The notes under the pieces: model-generated
Told to the model about the DNA's origin: nothing
Database searches by the model: none
What the model saw: the letters and a program-made list of their open reading frames with translations, nothing else
From: Allobosea sp. LC85
GTDB taxonomy: Bacteria; Pseudomonadota; Alphaproteobacteria; Rhizobiales; Beijerinckiaceae
Length of the DNA: 64,000 bases
Assembly (NCBI RefSeq): GCF_000735605.1
Contig: NZ_JPKG01000061.1
Span: forward strand, 62,001 to 126,000
Direction: 5' to 3'
Program-made: the position numbers and the translations under genes
In this document: one piece after another, positions 53,311 to 64,000 of the stretch
How positions within the stretch are numbered: position 1 is the first letter of the stretch
Layout of the letters: the number at the start of each line of letters is the position of its first letter

Positions 53311-54708
53311 TTACATATGGATCGGGCGCTTGTCGACGGCGAGCGCAGCTTCCTTGACCGCCTCGGCCAGCGTCGGATGAGCATGGCAGGTGCGCGCGAG
53401 ATCCTCCGACGAGCCGCCGAACTCCATCAGCACCGTGACTTCGGCGATCAGGTCGCCGGCATGGGGGCCGATGATATGGCAGCCGAGCACGCGGTCGGTC
53501 GCTGCGTCGGCGAGGAACTTCACGAAGCCCTCGGTGTGGCGCATGGCGCGGGCGCGGCCATTGGCTGTGAACGGGAACTTGCCGACCTTGTAGGCGATGC
53601 CTGCAGCCTTCAGTTCCTCCTCGGTCTTGCCGATCGCGGCGACTTCGGGAGCCGTGTAGATGATGCTTGGAATGGCATCATAGTTCACATGCCCAACCTT
53701 GCCGGCGATCAACTCGGCCACCGCCATGCCCTCGTCCTCGGCCTTGTGAGCGAGCATCGGACCACGCACCACGTCGCCGATGGCATAGATGCCCGCGACA
53801 TTGGTCTTGAAGTGGTCGTCGATCACGACACCGCCACGCTCGGCCGCGACACCAGCCGCCTCCAGGCCAAGGCCGTCGGTGTTCGGACGACGGCCGATGG
53901 CGACCAGCACGATATCCGCAGACAGCGTCTTGGCCTCACCGCCGGCGGCGGGTGCGACCGTGACGGTCGCGCCCTTCTTGCCCGCCTCGACCTTGGTGAC
54001 CTTGGAACCCAGGTGGAATTCGAATCCCTGCTTCTGCAGGATGCGCTGGAACTGCTTGGCGATCTCGTCATCCATGCCGGGCAGGATGCGGTCGAGATAT
54101 TCGACCACTGTGATCTTGGCGCCGAGACGGCCCCAGACCGAGCCGATTTCGAGACCGATCACGCCGGCGCCCACCACCAGCAGTTCCTTCGGCACGGACG
54201 CAAGCTCGAGTGCGCCGGTCGAGGTCACCACGGTCTTCTCGTCGATTTCGACGCCCGGCAGGTCGGCCGCTTCCGACCCCGTCGCAATGACGATGTTCCT
54301 GGTCTCGAGGACCTGGCTCTTGCCGTCCGCGCCCTTGACCTCGACCTTCCCCGCACCGGGGATGCTGGCGACGCCCTGGAAGGCCTCGATCTTGTTCTTC
54401 TTCAGCAGGAAGGCGACGCCGTTGACATTGGCGTCCACCGTCTCCTGCTTGTGGACCATCATCTGCTTGAGATCGAGCTTGGGCGTGCCGACGCTGATGC
54501 CGAGGCTCGGGAAGGTGTGGCCGGCCTCCTCGAACATTTCCGACGCATGCAGCAATGCCTTGGACGGGATGCAGCCGACATTCAGGCAGGTGCCGCCATG
54601 CGTCTTGCGCTTCTCCACCACGGCGACCTTGAGGCCGAGCTGAGCGGCGCGGATGGCACAGACATAGCCGCCGGGGCCAGTACCGATGACGACGAGATCG
54701 TAGGACAT
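53311..54708 (-). CDS. lpdA: Dihydrolipoyl dehydrogenase (E3)
   Basis: A 465-residue FAD enzyme. It has the [13 protein letters not shown] motif at 9-18, the redox-active disulphide in [16 protein letters not shown] (Cys41, Cys46), a NAD-binding [12 protein letters not shown], and the C-terminal [15 protein letters not shown] with the catalytic His. It reoxidises the lipoyl group of E2 with NAD+ in the 2-oxoglutarate dehydrogenase complex. AAGGAAG precedes the ATG at 54708. It is the last gene of the mdh-suc-lpd cluster, after the VOC gene. Confidence 0.96.
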   Translation of the reverse strand: MSYDLVVIGTGPGGYVCAIRAAQLGLKVAVVEKRKTHGGTCLNVGCIPSKALLHASEMFEEAGHTFPSLGISVGTPKLDLKQMMVHKQETVDANVNGVAFLLKKNKIEAFQGVASIPGAGKVEVKGADGKSQVLETRNIVIATGSEAADLPGVEIDEKTVVTSTGALELASVPKELLVVGAGVIGLEIGSVWGRLGAKITVVEYLDRILPGMDDEIAKQFQRILQKQGFEFHLGSKVTKVEAGKKGATVTVAPAAGGEAKTLSADIVLVAIGRRPNTDGLGLEAAGVAAERGGVVIDDHFKTNVAGIYAIGDVVRGPMLAHKAEDEGMAVAELIAGKVGHVNYDAIPSIIYTAPEVAAIGKTEEELKAAGIAYKVGKFPFTANGRARAMRHTEGFVKFLADAATDRVLGCHIIGPHAGDLIAEVTVLMEFGGSSEDLARTCHAHPTLAEAVKEAALAVDKRPIHM

Positions 54709-54874
54709 GACTTCCTTCCGTTGAGCAGGCAATGCGCGTGGACACTCGCTGTGCGGCGTCTTACCGGCCGCAATACATGGCTTTGGCGCCGTCCGCCATG
54801 CCCGCAGCAGATGTCATCCTTGCGGTCCAGATTGCTATCGCGGACCAGCGCAACGGCGCGCGCTGGCTCAGGCT

Positions 54875-55300
54875 TCAGCCCTGCGCCAGCGGCGCGTTGA
54901 AGGCCCAGACATGGCCGAAAGGATCGGTCAGGCGGCCATAGCGGGCCCCCCAGAACACGTCGCCCGCCGGCATGAAGATGATTGCGCCTGCGGCTTCCGC
55001 CCGGGCCATTGCCGCGTCGACATCGCTCGGGTTCGGCAGATTGACGTTCAGCGCGATACTGGCGCCGCCATGGGCATGCGGCGAGGCGACGGGCCCCCCG
55101 AATTCCGGTAACTCGTCATGCAGCAGGATCTCGCTGCCGAACAGCGCGAGATTGGCATGCAACACCCGCACGCCATCCTGCGCCATCTGCTTGAAGGTGC
55201 ATTCGGCGCCGAAAGCCTTCTCGTAGAAGGCGATCGCCTCAAGACCGCCCTTGACGCAGAGATGCGCCTGGAGCGAGGGAGGATTGCGGCCAAAAGCCAT
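54875..55300 (-). CDS. VOC family protein (PhnB-like glyoxalase)
   Basis: A 141-residue protein with a VOC fold. LQAHLCVKGGLEAIAFYEKAFGAE, HANLALFGSEILLHDELPEF, and the C-terminal FWGARYGRLTDPFGHVWAFNAP are typical of PhnB/YCII-type members. These bind a metal and act on small molecules or give drug tolerance; no known one belongs to central metabolism. AAGGAG lies six bases before the ATG at 55300. It lies between sucB and lpdA in the same direction. Confidence 0.85.
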   Translation of the reverse strand: MAFGRNPPSLQAHLCVKGGLEAIAFYEKAFGAECTFKQMAQDGVRVLHANLALFGSEILLHDELPEFGGPVASPHAHGGASIALNVNLPNPSDVDAAMARAEAAGAIIFMPAGDVFWGARYGRLTDPFGHVWAFNAPLAQG

Positions 55301-55466
55301 CACGAACTCCTTCCCTATCCCCGATCCCAGTACGCGACCGCAAGTCAAGTCCTGTGGTCGTGCGGGCCGGATCAGGCTCTTGAAACGGGAACCATGCTCG
55401 CGCCTTGCGATGGCCGCTTGCACGGCTTGTCGGGCATGAGCGCGGTTCCCGCAGATCTGTTCGAGC

Positions 55467-56693
55467 TCAGAGGTCCAGGACGAGACGGGCCGGGTCCTCC
55501 AGCGCTTCCTTGATGCGAACGAGGAAGGTCACAGCTTCCTTGCCGTCGATGATGCGGTGATCGTAGCTGACCGCCAGATACATCATCGGGCGCACGACGA
55601 TCTGACCGCCGACCACCATCGGACGCTCCTGGATCTTGTGCATGCCGAGGATAGCCGACTGCGGCGCGTTCAGGATCGGCGTCGACATCAGCGAGCCATA
55701 GACCCCGCCATTCGAGATGGTGAAGGTGCCGCCCTGCATGTCCTCGATCTTGAGCGCGCCATCGCGCGCCTTCTTGCCGAGCGCGCCGATTTCCTTTTCG
55801 ACGCCGGCAATGGAGAGCTGGTCGGCATCGCGAACCACCGGCACGACAAGGCCCTTGTCCGTGCCGACCGCGACCGCGATATGGTAGTAGTTCTTGTAGA
55901 CGATATCGGTGCCGTCGATCTCGGCATTGACCGAAGGGATTTCCTTCAGCGCCTGCACGCAGGCCTTCACGAAGAAGCCCATGAAGCCGAGCTTCACGCC
56001 GTGCTTCTTCTCGAAGACGTCCTTGTACTGGTTGCGCAGCGCCATCACGGCCGACATGTCCACCTCGTTGAAGGTGGTGAGCATGGCGGCAGTGTTCTGC
56101 GCCTCCTTGAGGCGGCGCGCGATGGTCTGGCGCAGCTTCGTCATCTTGACGCGCTCTTCGCGCGAGGCGTCATCGGGAGCCGACGGGGCGCGGACCTGCA
56201 CCGGAGCTGCGGGCGCAGCTGCAGCCGCCGAACCCGTCGCGATGGCGGCCAGCATGTCGCCCTTGGTGACGCGGCCATCCTTGCCGGAGGCCGCGACCTT
56301 CGCCGGATCGACACCGCTCTCGGCAGCGAGGCGCGCAACGGCCGGGCCGGAATCGGCAGCCTTGGTCGCGGGCGCAGCAGCGGCGGCCGGCGCAGCAGCA
56401 GGCTTCGGAGCCTCCGTAGCCGCGACGGGCTTCGCCGGAGCTGCGGCAGCGCCGTCACCAGCCGAGATCGAGCCGAGCAAGGCGTTGACGCCAACCGTCT
56501 CGCCTTCCTTGGCGACGATCTCGCCGAGCACGCCGGCGGTCGGGGCATTCACCTCCAGCGTGACCTTGTCGGTCTCGAGCTCGACCAGGGGCTCGTCCGC
56601 CTTCACGGCCTCGCCCGGCTTCTTGAACCATTTGCCGATCGTCGCTTCCGAGACGGATTCGCCGAGTGTGGGTACGCGGATTTCGGTCGCCAT
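55467..56693 (-). CDS. sucB: Dihydrolipoyllysine-residue succinyltransferase (E2 of 2-oxoglutarate dehydrogenase)
   Basis: A 408-residue E2. Residues 2-76 are a lipoyl domain with lipoylated Lys43 ([11 protein letters not shown]). An Ala/Pro-rich linker leads to the E3-binding domain ([29 protein letters not shown]). The acyltransferase domain follows, with the catalytic HRIIDG motif (His379, Asp383). It transfers the succinyl group to CoA. It begins 45 bases after sucA ends and needs lpdA downstream for E3. Confidence 0.97.
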   Translation of the reverse strand: MATEIRVPTLGESVSEATIGKWFKKPGEAVKADEPLVELETDKVTLEVNAPTAGVLGEIVAKEGETVGVNALLGSISAGDGAAAAPAKPVAATEAPKPAAAPAAAAAPATKAADSGPAVARLAAESGVDPAKVAASGKDGRVTKGDMLAAIATGSAAAAAPAAPVQVRAPSAPDDASREERVKMTKLRQTIARRLKEAQNTAAMLTTFNEVDMSAVMALRNQYKDVFEKKHGVKLGFMGFFVKACVQALKEIPSVNAEIDGTDIVYKNYYHIAVAVGTDKGLVVPVVRDADQLSIAGVEKEIGALGKKARDGALKIEDMQGGTFTISNGGVYGSLMSTPILNAPQSAILGMHKIQERPMVVGGQIVVRPMMYLAVSYDHRIIDGKEAVTFLVRIKEALEDPARLVLDL

Positions 56694-56738
56694 ATCAGGC
56701 CTCTTGTTCGTGTCTTTGTCTGGCGTCTTCGGACAGGG

Positions 56739-59696
56739 TCAGGCCGCGAAGGCCTCGTCCATGAAGGCTGCGAGCTGGGCGGTATGCTTCGACATCAGGC
56801 CGGTCGCCGTCGCGGCAGAGGCCGGGCGCCCGACATAGCGCGGGCGTTTCGGCTTCGAACCGGCATGGCCCAGCACCCATTCGAGATAGGGTTCGACGAA
56901 GGTCCAGGAGCCCATGTTCTTCGGCTCCTCCTGGCACCAGACCACATCGGCGGCCTTGAAGCGTGCCAGTTCCTGCGCCAGCGTCTTCAGCGGGAACGGA
57001 TAGAGCTGCTCGACGCGCATCAGGTAGACGTCGTCGATGCCGCGCTTCTCACGCTCGTCGAGCAGGTCGAAATAGACCTTGCCCGAGCACAGCACGACCC
57101 GGCGGATCTTCGCATCCTTGACCAGCTTCGTCTCGGAGCGGCCGCGCTCGGCATCATCATGCAGCACGCGGTGGAAGGTCGAGCCCTCGGCCAGCTCCGA
57201 CAGGTCGGAGATGCAGCGCTTGTGGCGCAGCAGCGACTTCGGCGTCATCAGGATCAGCGGCTTGCGGAAGTCGCGCTTCAGCTGCCGGCGCAGGATGTGG
57301 AAATAGCTCGCGGGCGTCGAGCAGTTCGCGACCTGCATGTTGTCCTCAGCGCACATCTGCAGGAAGCGCTCGAGGCGAGCGGAGGAATGCTCCGGCCCCT
57401 GGCCCTCATAGCCATGCGGCAGCAGGCAGACGAGGCCCGACATGCGCAGCCACTTGCGTTCACCGGACGAGATGAACTGATCGAACACGACCTGCGCGCC
57501 ATTGGCGAAATCGCCGAACTGCGCTTCCCAGGCGGTCAGCGCGTTGGGCTCCGACAGCGAGTAGCCGTATTCGAAGCCGAGCACGGCCTCTTCCGAGAGC
57601 ATCGAGTTGATGACCTCGTAGCGCGACTGGCCTTCGCGGATGTTGTTCAGCGACGTGTGGCGGGCCTCGGTCTCCTGGTCGATCAGCACCGAGTGCCGCT
57701 GCGAGAAGGTGCCACGCTCGCAATCCTGACCCGAGAGACGCACGGGGTGGCCATCGAGCAGCAGCGAGCCGAAGGCGAGCGCCTCGGCGGTCGCCCAATC
57801 GATGCCCTGCCCGGCCTCGACAGCCTTGCGGCGATTGTCGAGGAAGCGCTGGATCGTGCGGTGGACGTTGAAACCGGGCGGCGTCGAGGTGATCTTCTCG
57901 GTGATCTCCTTCAGCACCGCTGCGGGAACGCCGGTCGCACCGCGGCGCGGGTCGTCCTCGTCGGCGCGGATCGCCTTCATGCCGGCCCAGCGCCCGTCCA
58001 GCCAGTCGGCCTTGTTCGGCTTGAAGGTCTGGCCGGCGTCGAACTCGATCTCGAGCTTGCCCTTCCAGGCCGCCCTCATCTCGTCGAACTCGCCCGGCTG
58101 GACCACGCCTTCGGCTTCCAGCTTGGTGGCGTAGAGCTCCAGCGTAGTCTTGTGGCCGCGAATCTTGCGATACATCAGCGGCTGGGTGAAGCCCGGCTCG
58201 TCGCCCTCGTTATGGCCGAAGCGGCGATAGCAGAACATGTCGATGACGACCGGCTTGTGGAATTTCTGCCGGAACTCGATCGCGATCTTGGCGGCGAACA
58301 CGACGGCTTCCGGATCGTCGCCATTCACATGGAAGACCGGCGCCTCGACCATCTTCGCCACATCGGACGGATAGGGCGAGGAACGCGAATAGCGCGGATA
58401 GGTGGTGAAGCCGATCTGGTTGTTGATGATGAAATGCACCGAGCCGCCGGTGCGATGGCCCTTCAGCCCGGACAGGCCGAGGCACTCGGCCACGACGCCC
58501 TGGCCGGCGAAGGCGGCATCGCCATGCAGCAGCAGCGGCAGCACCTTGGAGCGCTCGACGATATCGCCGAACTGGTCCTGCTTGGCGCGCACCTTGCCGA
58601 GCACGACGGGATCGACGATCTCGAGATGCGACGGATTGGCGGTCAGCGAGAGATGAACGTTGTTGCCGTCGAACTCCCGGTCGGACGAGGCACCGAGATG
58701 GTACTTCACGTCGCCCGAGCCCTCGACATCGTCGGGAGCGAAGGAGCCGCCCTTGAACTCGTGGAACAGCGCGCGGTGCGGCTTGCCCAGCACCTGGGTC
58801 AGCACGTTGAGACGACCGCGATGGGCCATGCCAAAGACGATGTCGCGCACGCCAAGCGCGCCGCCGCGCTTGATGATCTGCTCCAGCGCCGGGATCAGCG
58901 CCTCGGCGCCATCAAGGCCGAAGCGCTTGGTGCCGGTATATTTCAGATCGATGAACTTCTCGAAGCCCTCGGCCTCGACCAGCTTGTTGAGGATCGCCTT
59001 CTTGCCTTCGCGAGTGAAGGCGATCTCCTTGTCCGGCCCCTCGATCCGCTCCTGCAGCCATGCCTTCTGCTCCGGATCGGAGATGTGCATGAACTCGATG
59101 CCGATCGTGTTGCAATAGGTCCGCTGCAGGATCGCGACCATCTCGCGAAGCGTGGCGAACTCCATGCCGAGCACGTTGTCGATGAAGATCTTGCGGTCGA
59201 GATCGGCGTCCGTGAAGCCAAAGGCGGTCGGCGACAGCTCCTCGGGGTCCCTCGCCTGCTCGATGTCGAGCGGATCAAGCTTGGCGTGGAGATGGCCGCG
59301 CATCCGGTAGGCGCGGATCAGCATGATGGCGCGAACCGAATCGCGCGTCGCCTGCTGCACGTCGGAGGCGCTGAGCGTCGCGCCGGCAGCCTTGGCCTTG
59401 GCGCTGAGCTTGTCGCCGATGACCTTCTCGACCACGCCCCAATGGCCATCGAGCGCCGAAATGAGCTCGCCATTGGCGTGGATCGGCCAGTTCGGTTTCG
59501 TCCAGGATGCACCCTTGGCGTTCTGGATAATGGCCGGGCCATCATCCTTCAGCCCGGCGAAGAACCCGCGCCACTGCTCGTCGACCGAACTCGGATCGGC
59601 CTGATAGCGCGCATAGAGGTCCTCGATATAGGCCGCGTTGCCGCCATAGAGGAAACCCGTCTGCGCGAGAGCCTCGTTGATGTCCTGGCGAGCCAT
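56739..59696 (-). CDS. sucA: 2-oxoglutarate dehydrogenase E1 component
   Basis: A 985-residue thiamine-diphosphate enzyme. The N-terminal part has [21 protein letters not shown], then [20 protein letters not shown] and the ThDP-binding INNQIGFTT region. The C-terminal half has [20 protein letters not shown]. It decarboxylates 2-oxoglutarate and passes the succinyl group to E2. The length is normal for the family. A long hairpin lies between it and sucD upstream. Confidence 0.97.
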   Translation of the reverse strand: MARQDINEALAQTGFLYGGNAAYIEDLYARYQADPSSVDEQWRGFFAGLKDDGPAIIQNAKGASWTKPNWPIHANGELISALDGHWGVVEKVIGDKLSAKAKAAGATLSASDVQQATRDSVRAIMLIRAYRMRGHLHAKLDPLDIEQARDPEELSPTAFGFTDADLDRKIFIDNVLGMEFATLREMVAILQRTYCNTIGIEFMHISDPEQKAWLQERIEGPDKEIAFTREGKKAILNKLVEAEGFEKFIDLKYTGTKRFGLDGAEALIPALEQIIKRGGALGVRDIVFGMAHRGRLNVLTQVLGKPHRALFHEFKGGSFAPDDVEGSGDVKYHLGASSDREFDGNNVHLSLTANPSHLEIVDPVVLGKVRAKQDQFGDIVERSKVLPLLLHGDAAFAGQGVVAECLGLSGLKGHRTGGSVHFIINNQIGFTTYPRYSRSSPYPSDVAKMVEAPVFHVNGDDPEAVVFAAKIAIEFRQKFHKPVVIDMFCYRRFGHNEGDEPGFTQPLMYRKIRGHKTTLELYATKLEAEGVVQPGEFDEMRAAWKGKLEIEFDAGQTFKPNKADWLDGRWAGMKAIRADEDDPRRGATGVPAAVLKEITEKITSTPPGFNVHRTIQRFLDNRRKAVEAGQGIDWATAEALAFGSLLLDGHPVRLSGQDCERGTFSQRHSVLIDQETEARHTSLNNIREGQSRYEVINSMLSEEAVLGFEYGYSLSEPNALTAWEAQFGDFANGAQVVFDQFISSGERKWLRMSGLVCLLPHGYEGQGPEHSSARLERFLQMCAEDNMQVANCSTPASYFHILRRQLKRDFRKPLILMTPKSLLRHKRCISDLSELAEGSTFHRVLHDDAERGRSETKLVKDAKIRRVVLCSGKVYFDLLDEREKRGIDDVYLMRVEQLYPFPLKTLAQELARFKAADVVWCQEEPKNMGSWTFVEPYLEWVLGHAGSKPKRPRYVGRPASAATATGLMSKHTAQLAAFMDEAFAA

Positions 59697-59767
59697 TGTC
59701 GTCCTGCCTTCTACCGTCGTCCTGCCCCGTTCCCGGAGCGTCTCATGCCGTCATTGCGTCTTAAGTA

Positions 59768-59793
59768 AGATGGCCGGGCTGGCCCGGCCATCT
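59768..59793 (-). other. Intercistronic hairpin between sucD and sucA
   Basis: AGATGGCCGGGC and GCCCGGCCATCT form a perfect stem with a two-base loop between sucD and sucA. No T-run follows, so it is more likely an mRNA processing or stability element, or a partial terminator, than a full terminator. Confidence 0.5.
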
Positions 59794-59807
59794 CGTCGCC
59801 TGGGCGT

Positions 59808-60692
59808 TCAGCCCTTCAACACGTCGACCAAGGTCTTTCCGAGGCGAGCCGGCGAGGGCGAGACCCGGATACCGGCCGCTTCCATCGCGGCGATCTTGTC
59901 TTCCGCACCGCCCTTGCCGCCGGAGATGATCGCACCGGCATGGCCCATGCGGCGGCCGGGAGGAGCCGTGCGACCGGCGATGAAGCCGACCATCGGCTTC
60001 TTGCGGCCGCGCTTGGCCTCGTCCTTGATGAACTGCGCGGCGTCCTCTTCCGCCGAACCGCCGATCTCGCCGATCATGACGATCGACTCGGTCTTGGGAT
60101 CGGCCAGGAACATCTCGAGCATGTCGATGAATTCGGTGCCCTTGACCGGGTCGCCGCCGATGCCGACCGCAGTGGTCTGACCGAGACCCTCGCGGGTGGT
60201 CTGGAACACGGCCTCATAGGTCAGCGTGCCGGAGCGCGAGACGATGCCGACCGAGCCGGGCTTGAAGATATTGGCCGGCATGATGCCGATCTTGCTCTGG
60301 CCGGCGGTGACGACGCCCGGGCAGTTCGGCCCGATCAGGCGCGACTTCGAGCCGGCGAGCGAGCGCTTGACCCGCACCATGTCGAGCACCGGGATGCCCT
60401 CGGTGATGCAGATGATCAGCGGGATCTCGGCGTCGATCGCCTCGCAGATCGCATCGGCTGCCCCCGGAGGCGGCACATAGACGACGGAGGCGTCGGCCCC
60501 GGTCGCATCGCGCGCCTCGGCGACGGTGTCGAAGACCGGCAGGCCGAGATGCAGCGCACCGCCCTTACCGGGCGAGGTGCCGCCGACCATCTGCGTGCCA
60601 TAGGCGATCGCCTGCTCGGAGTGGAAGGTGCCGTTCTTGCCGGTGAAGCCCTGGCAGATGACCTTGGTGTTCTTGTCGATCAGGATGGACAT
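59808..60692 (-). CDS. sucD: Succinyl-CoA synthetase subunit alpha
   Basis: A 294-residue alpha subunit. It has the CoA-binding [25 protein letters not shown], and the phosphorylated His251 in [15 protein letters not shown]. It converts succinyl-CoA, phosphate and ADP or GDP to succinate, CoA and NTP with SucC. In most bacteria it follows sucC directly; here a separate gene lies between (60712-61326). AGGAATG precedes the start. Confidence 0.97.
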   Translation of the reverse strand: MSILIDKNTKVICQGFTGKNGTFHSEQAIAYGTQMVGGTSPGKGGALHLGLPVFDTVAEARDATGADASVVYVPPPGAADAICEAIDAEIPLIICITEGIPVLDMVRVKRSLAGSKSRLIGPNCPGVVTAGQSKIGIMPANIFKPGSVGIVSRSGTLTYEAVFQTTREGLGQTTAVGIGGDPVKGTEFIDMLEMFLADPKTESIVMIGEIGGSAEEDAAQFIKDEAKRGRKKPMVGFIAGRTAPPGRRMGHAGAIISGGKGGAEDKIAAMEAAGIRVSPSPARLGKTLVDVLKG

Positions 60693-60711
60693 TCAGTCAT
60701 TCCTATTGTGA

Positions 60712-61326
60712 TTATTCGGACGATTTGCTCGTTTCAACAGGAGCCGGCACAGCACCGCTTGCCGGAACTTGAAACTCGTAAACTCCGAAAATTGTTGTTT
60801 CACCGGACCTCAACTGCTGACGCTGAGCTGAGACCATACGAGTTACTTCATGAGGCTTGCTAACATCACCGGATACGACCCAGACTTGGCCAAAGGCCGC
60901 CGATGGCTGCGGCTCGCCCAGTCCAAGTTGGATACGAGCTGCTGAGACGACATCGCCCACGGACACCGCTTGCGCGTAGACTGAGCATCCATTCTGACGC
61001 CATCCGCTCCATTCGGGGCGGACGACCGCGATACGAAATCGCCCCGAGAAGAGTGGCTCCTCAAAGTTCCAATCGCGAACCTCGTACATTTCCGGGCGCT
61101 TCAGGTCGTCCGGATTAGCAACAACGCCACGCTGCCGACCCGATAGCTTGGGATCGCCCTTCCACGCTCCTGAACTGGCCATTTGCTCAGCAGCCACCAT
61201 CTGCGCTTCAGGCGTAGAAGGGGCAACGCAAGCCTGCTGAACAATCGCCACCACACGCTCGGCTACCGCGTCGGCATAAGCCGGCGCGGATACCAAAGAC
61301 AGCGCAAGGGTGGCGAAAGCCCGCAT
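60712..61326 (-). CDS. Unknown exported protein inserted between sucC and sucD
   Basis: A 204-residue protein with a Sec signal peptide ([18 protein letters not shown], cleaved before DAVAE). The mature part contains [46 protein letters not shown] and two cysteines (QQACVAPS and QNGCSVYAQ), and ends in a Pro/Ser-rich tail. No family is recognised. It fits between sucC (eight bases before its start) and sucD (19 bases after its end). Its base composition differs from its neighbours: 63 of 120 bases in 60721-60840 are G or C, against 37 of 60 in the sucC line 61921-61980. It may be a recent insertion. It has no apparent link to the TCA cycle. Confidence 0.6.
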   Translation of the reverse strand: MRAFATLALSLVSAPAYADAVAERVVAIVQQACVAPSTPEAQMVAAEQMASSGAWKGDPKLSGRQRGVVANPDDLKRPEMYEVRDWNFEEPLFSGRFRIAVVRPEWSGWRQNGCSVYAQAVSVGDVVSAARIQLGLGEPQPSAAFGQVWVVSGDVSKPHEVTRMVSAQRQQLRSGETTIFGVYEFQVPASGAVPAPVETSKSSE

Positions 61327-61334
61327 GCCGTTTC

Positions 61335-62531
<1,197 letters not shown>

Positions 62532-62614
62532 GTGCTCGAATTCCTTGCGTGCGCTGGCGAGGGCGTCTGGAAGGGCGCGCCGCAGCGAGACTGCCGCGCA
62601 CCCCTCGCTCTATC

Positions 62615-63580
<966 letters not shown>

Positions 63581-63802
63581 CTAGTCCTTGTGCTTGCGCT
63601 GCGAGATGCCGGAGACCCGGCGAAACCGTGGGGTTCTTTGGCCCAAACAGGCCTTTTGCTGCAAGTCGTCTTGTTGCGATCACGGTCGGGCCGGAGGACG
63701 CGCGCCCTGGAAAACAGCCTTCACCTTTCTCGCCGTCAAATCAATGTCTTGCGCAATGCGCGCCTCGCGCGAGGCAGGAATAAGGCAGCGAAACCGTCAA
63801 TG

Positions 63803-63827
63803 ACAAATTACAGGAAATGTAATTTGT
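63803..63827. promoter_or_regulatory. Perfect AT-rich inverted repeat, candidate TetR operator
   Basis: ACAAATTACA and TGTAATTTGT form perfect 10-base arms around GGAAA. This is a strong operator-like palindrome in a GC-rich genome. It lies 226 bases upstream of mdh and 11 bases after the stop of a TetR-like gene. No T-run follows, so it is not a terminator. Confidence 0.6.
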
Positions 63828-63837
63828 AGCCCGATTT

Positions 63838-64000
63838 TCAGACGATGCCCGTCGCCAGCACGCGCAGGATGACCCTGATCAACGTTGCCAGCCGAAGGTC
63901 CACCGAAGCCTGCGGCACGTCCGCATCGAGCGCCAGCGCAGCAGGATGAATAAAGCGATGCGTGGCGTCGATGACGAAGGCGATCGCCCTGTCGCGATCG
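63838..64000 (-). CDS. TetR family regulator, C-terminal part (tentative)
   Basis: An open frame of 53 codons runs in from the window's end to a TGA at 63838. The translated end, AFVIDATHRFIHPAALALDA, followed by SVDLRLATLIRVILRVLATG, resembles the C-terminal helices of TetR regulators, where a Phe-His-Pro turn is followed by an Ala/Leu-rich helix. The upstream part, including the helix-turn-helix, is outside the window, so the call is tentative. A perfect inverted repeat lies just after its stop. Confidence 0.45.
   Translation of the reverse strand, partial: DRDRAIAFVIDATHRFIHPAALALDADVPQASVDLRLATLIRVILRVLATGIV

Noticed and set aside
55557-59768. Open frame of 1403 codons on the plus strand, antisense to sucB and sucA
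   Set aside because: It mirrors codon bias of the two enzyme genes, has no family resemblance and carries no ribosome site; the enzymes are certain.

Overview
The window is a stretch of chromosome from a GC-rich alphaproteobacterium, most likely of the order Hyphomicrobiales (Rhizobiales) and plausibly Bosea or a close relative. The reasons are the TCA block in the order mdh-sucC-sucD-sucA-sucB-lpd, a ribosomal protein L21 with a helix-hairpin-helix tail, small DUF2934 and DUF4167-like proteins, and dispersed palindromic intergenic repeats. The genus is an inference from gene content. No phage, IS element, integrase, CRISPR array or rRNA gene was seen.

Layout. 1-5280 holds the end of a pentulose (FGGY) kinase gene and its SDR dehydrogenase partner, an acetyltransferase-MFS pair divergent from a LysR regulator, and a lipid kinase gene broken by one extra base in a G6 run. 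5549-13196 has a Kef-type antiporter followed by a run of small, mostly uncharacterised genes: exported lipoproteins, a two-helix membrane protein, DUF2934, DUF4167-like and a 54-residue membrane protein. 13383-18382 carries a winged-helix/TPR regulator divergent from an NmrA-like reductase, and small secreted or membrane proteins. 18449-20670 has tRNA-Ser(CGA), rplU, rpmA and a GNAT gene.

20732-48001 is a catabolic region for sugar acids and related hydroxy acids. It holds two D-erythronate dehydrogenase paralogues, SDRs, a PEP mutase-family lyase, a zinc alcohol dehydrogenase with a TctC-type binding protein, an IlvD/Edd sugar-acid dehydratase, hydroxyacid dehydrogenases, a four-gene sugar ABC transporter, an L-threonate dehydrogenase and a DMT exporter, with LysR, GntR and LacI regulators among them. 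The 4-hydroxyphenylpyruvate dioxygenase gene and its divergent Lrp regulator sit inside it. Related CG-centred sites lie just upstream of at least three of these minus-strand genes and point to a shared regulon.

48099-53109 holds an amidohydrolase-FAD oxidase-quinone reductase-MarR operon and folD. 53311-63577 is the TCA and 2-oxoglutarate dehydrogenase block on the minus strand (mdh, sucC, an unknown exported protein, sucD, sucA, sucB, a VOC protein, lpd). The window ends in the 3' end of a TetR-like gene, beside a perfect AT-rich inverted repeat.
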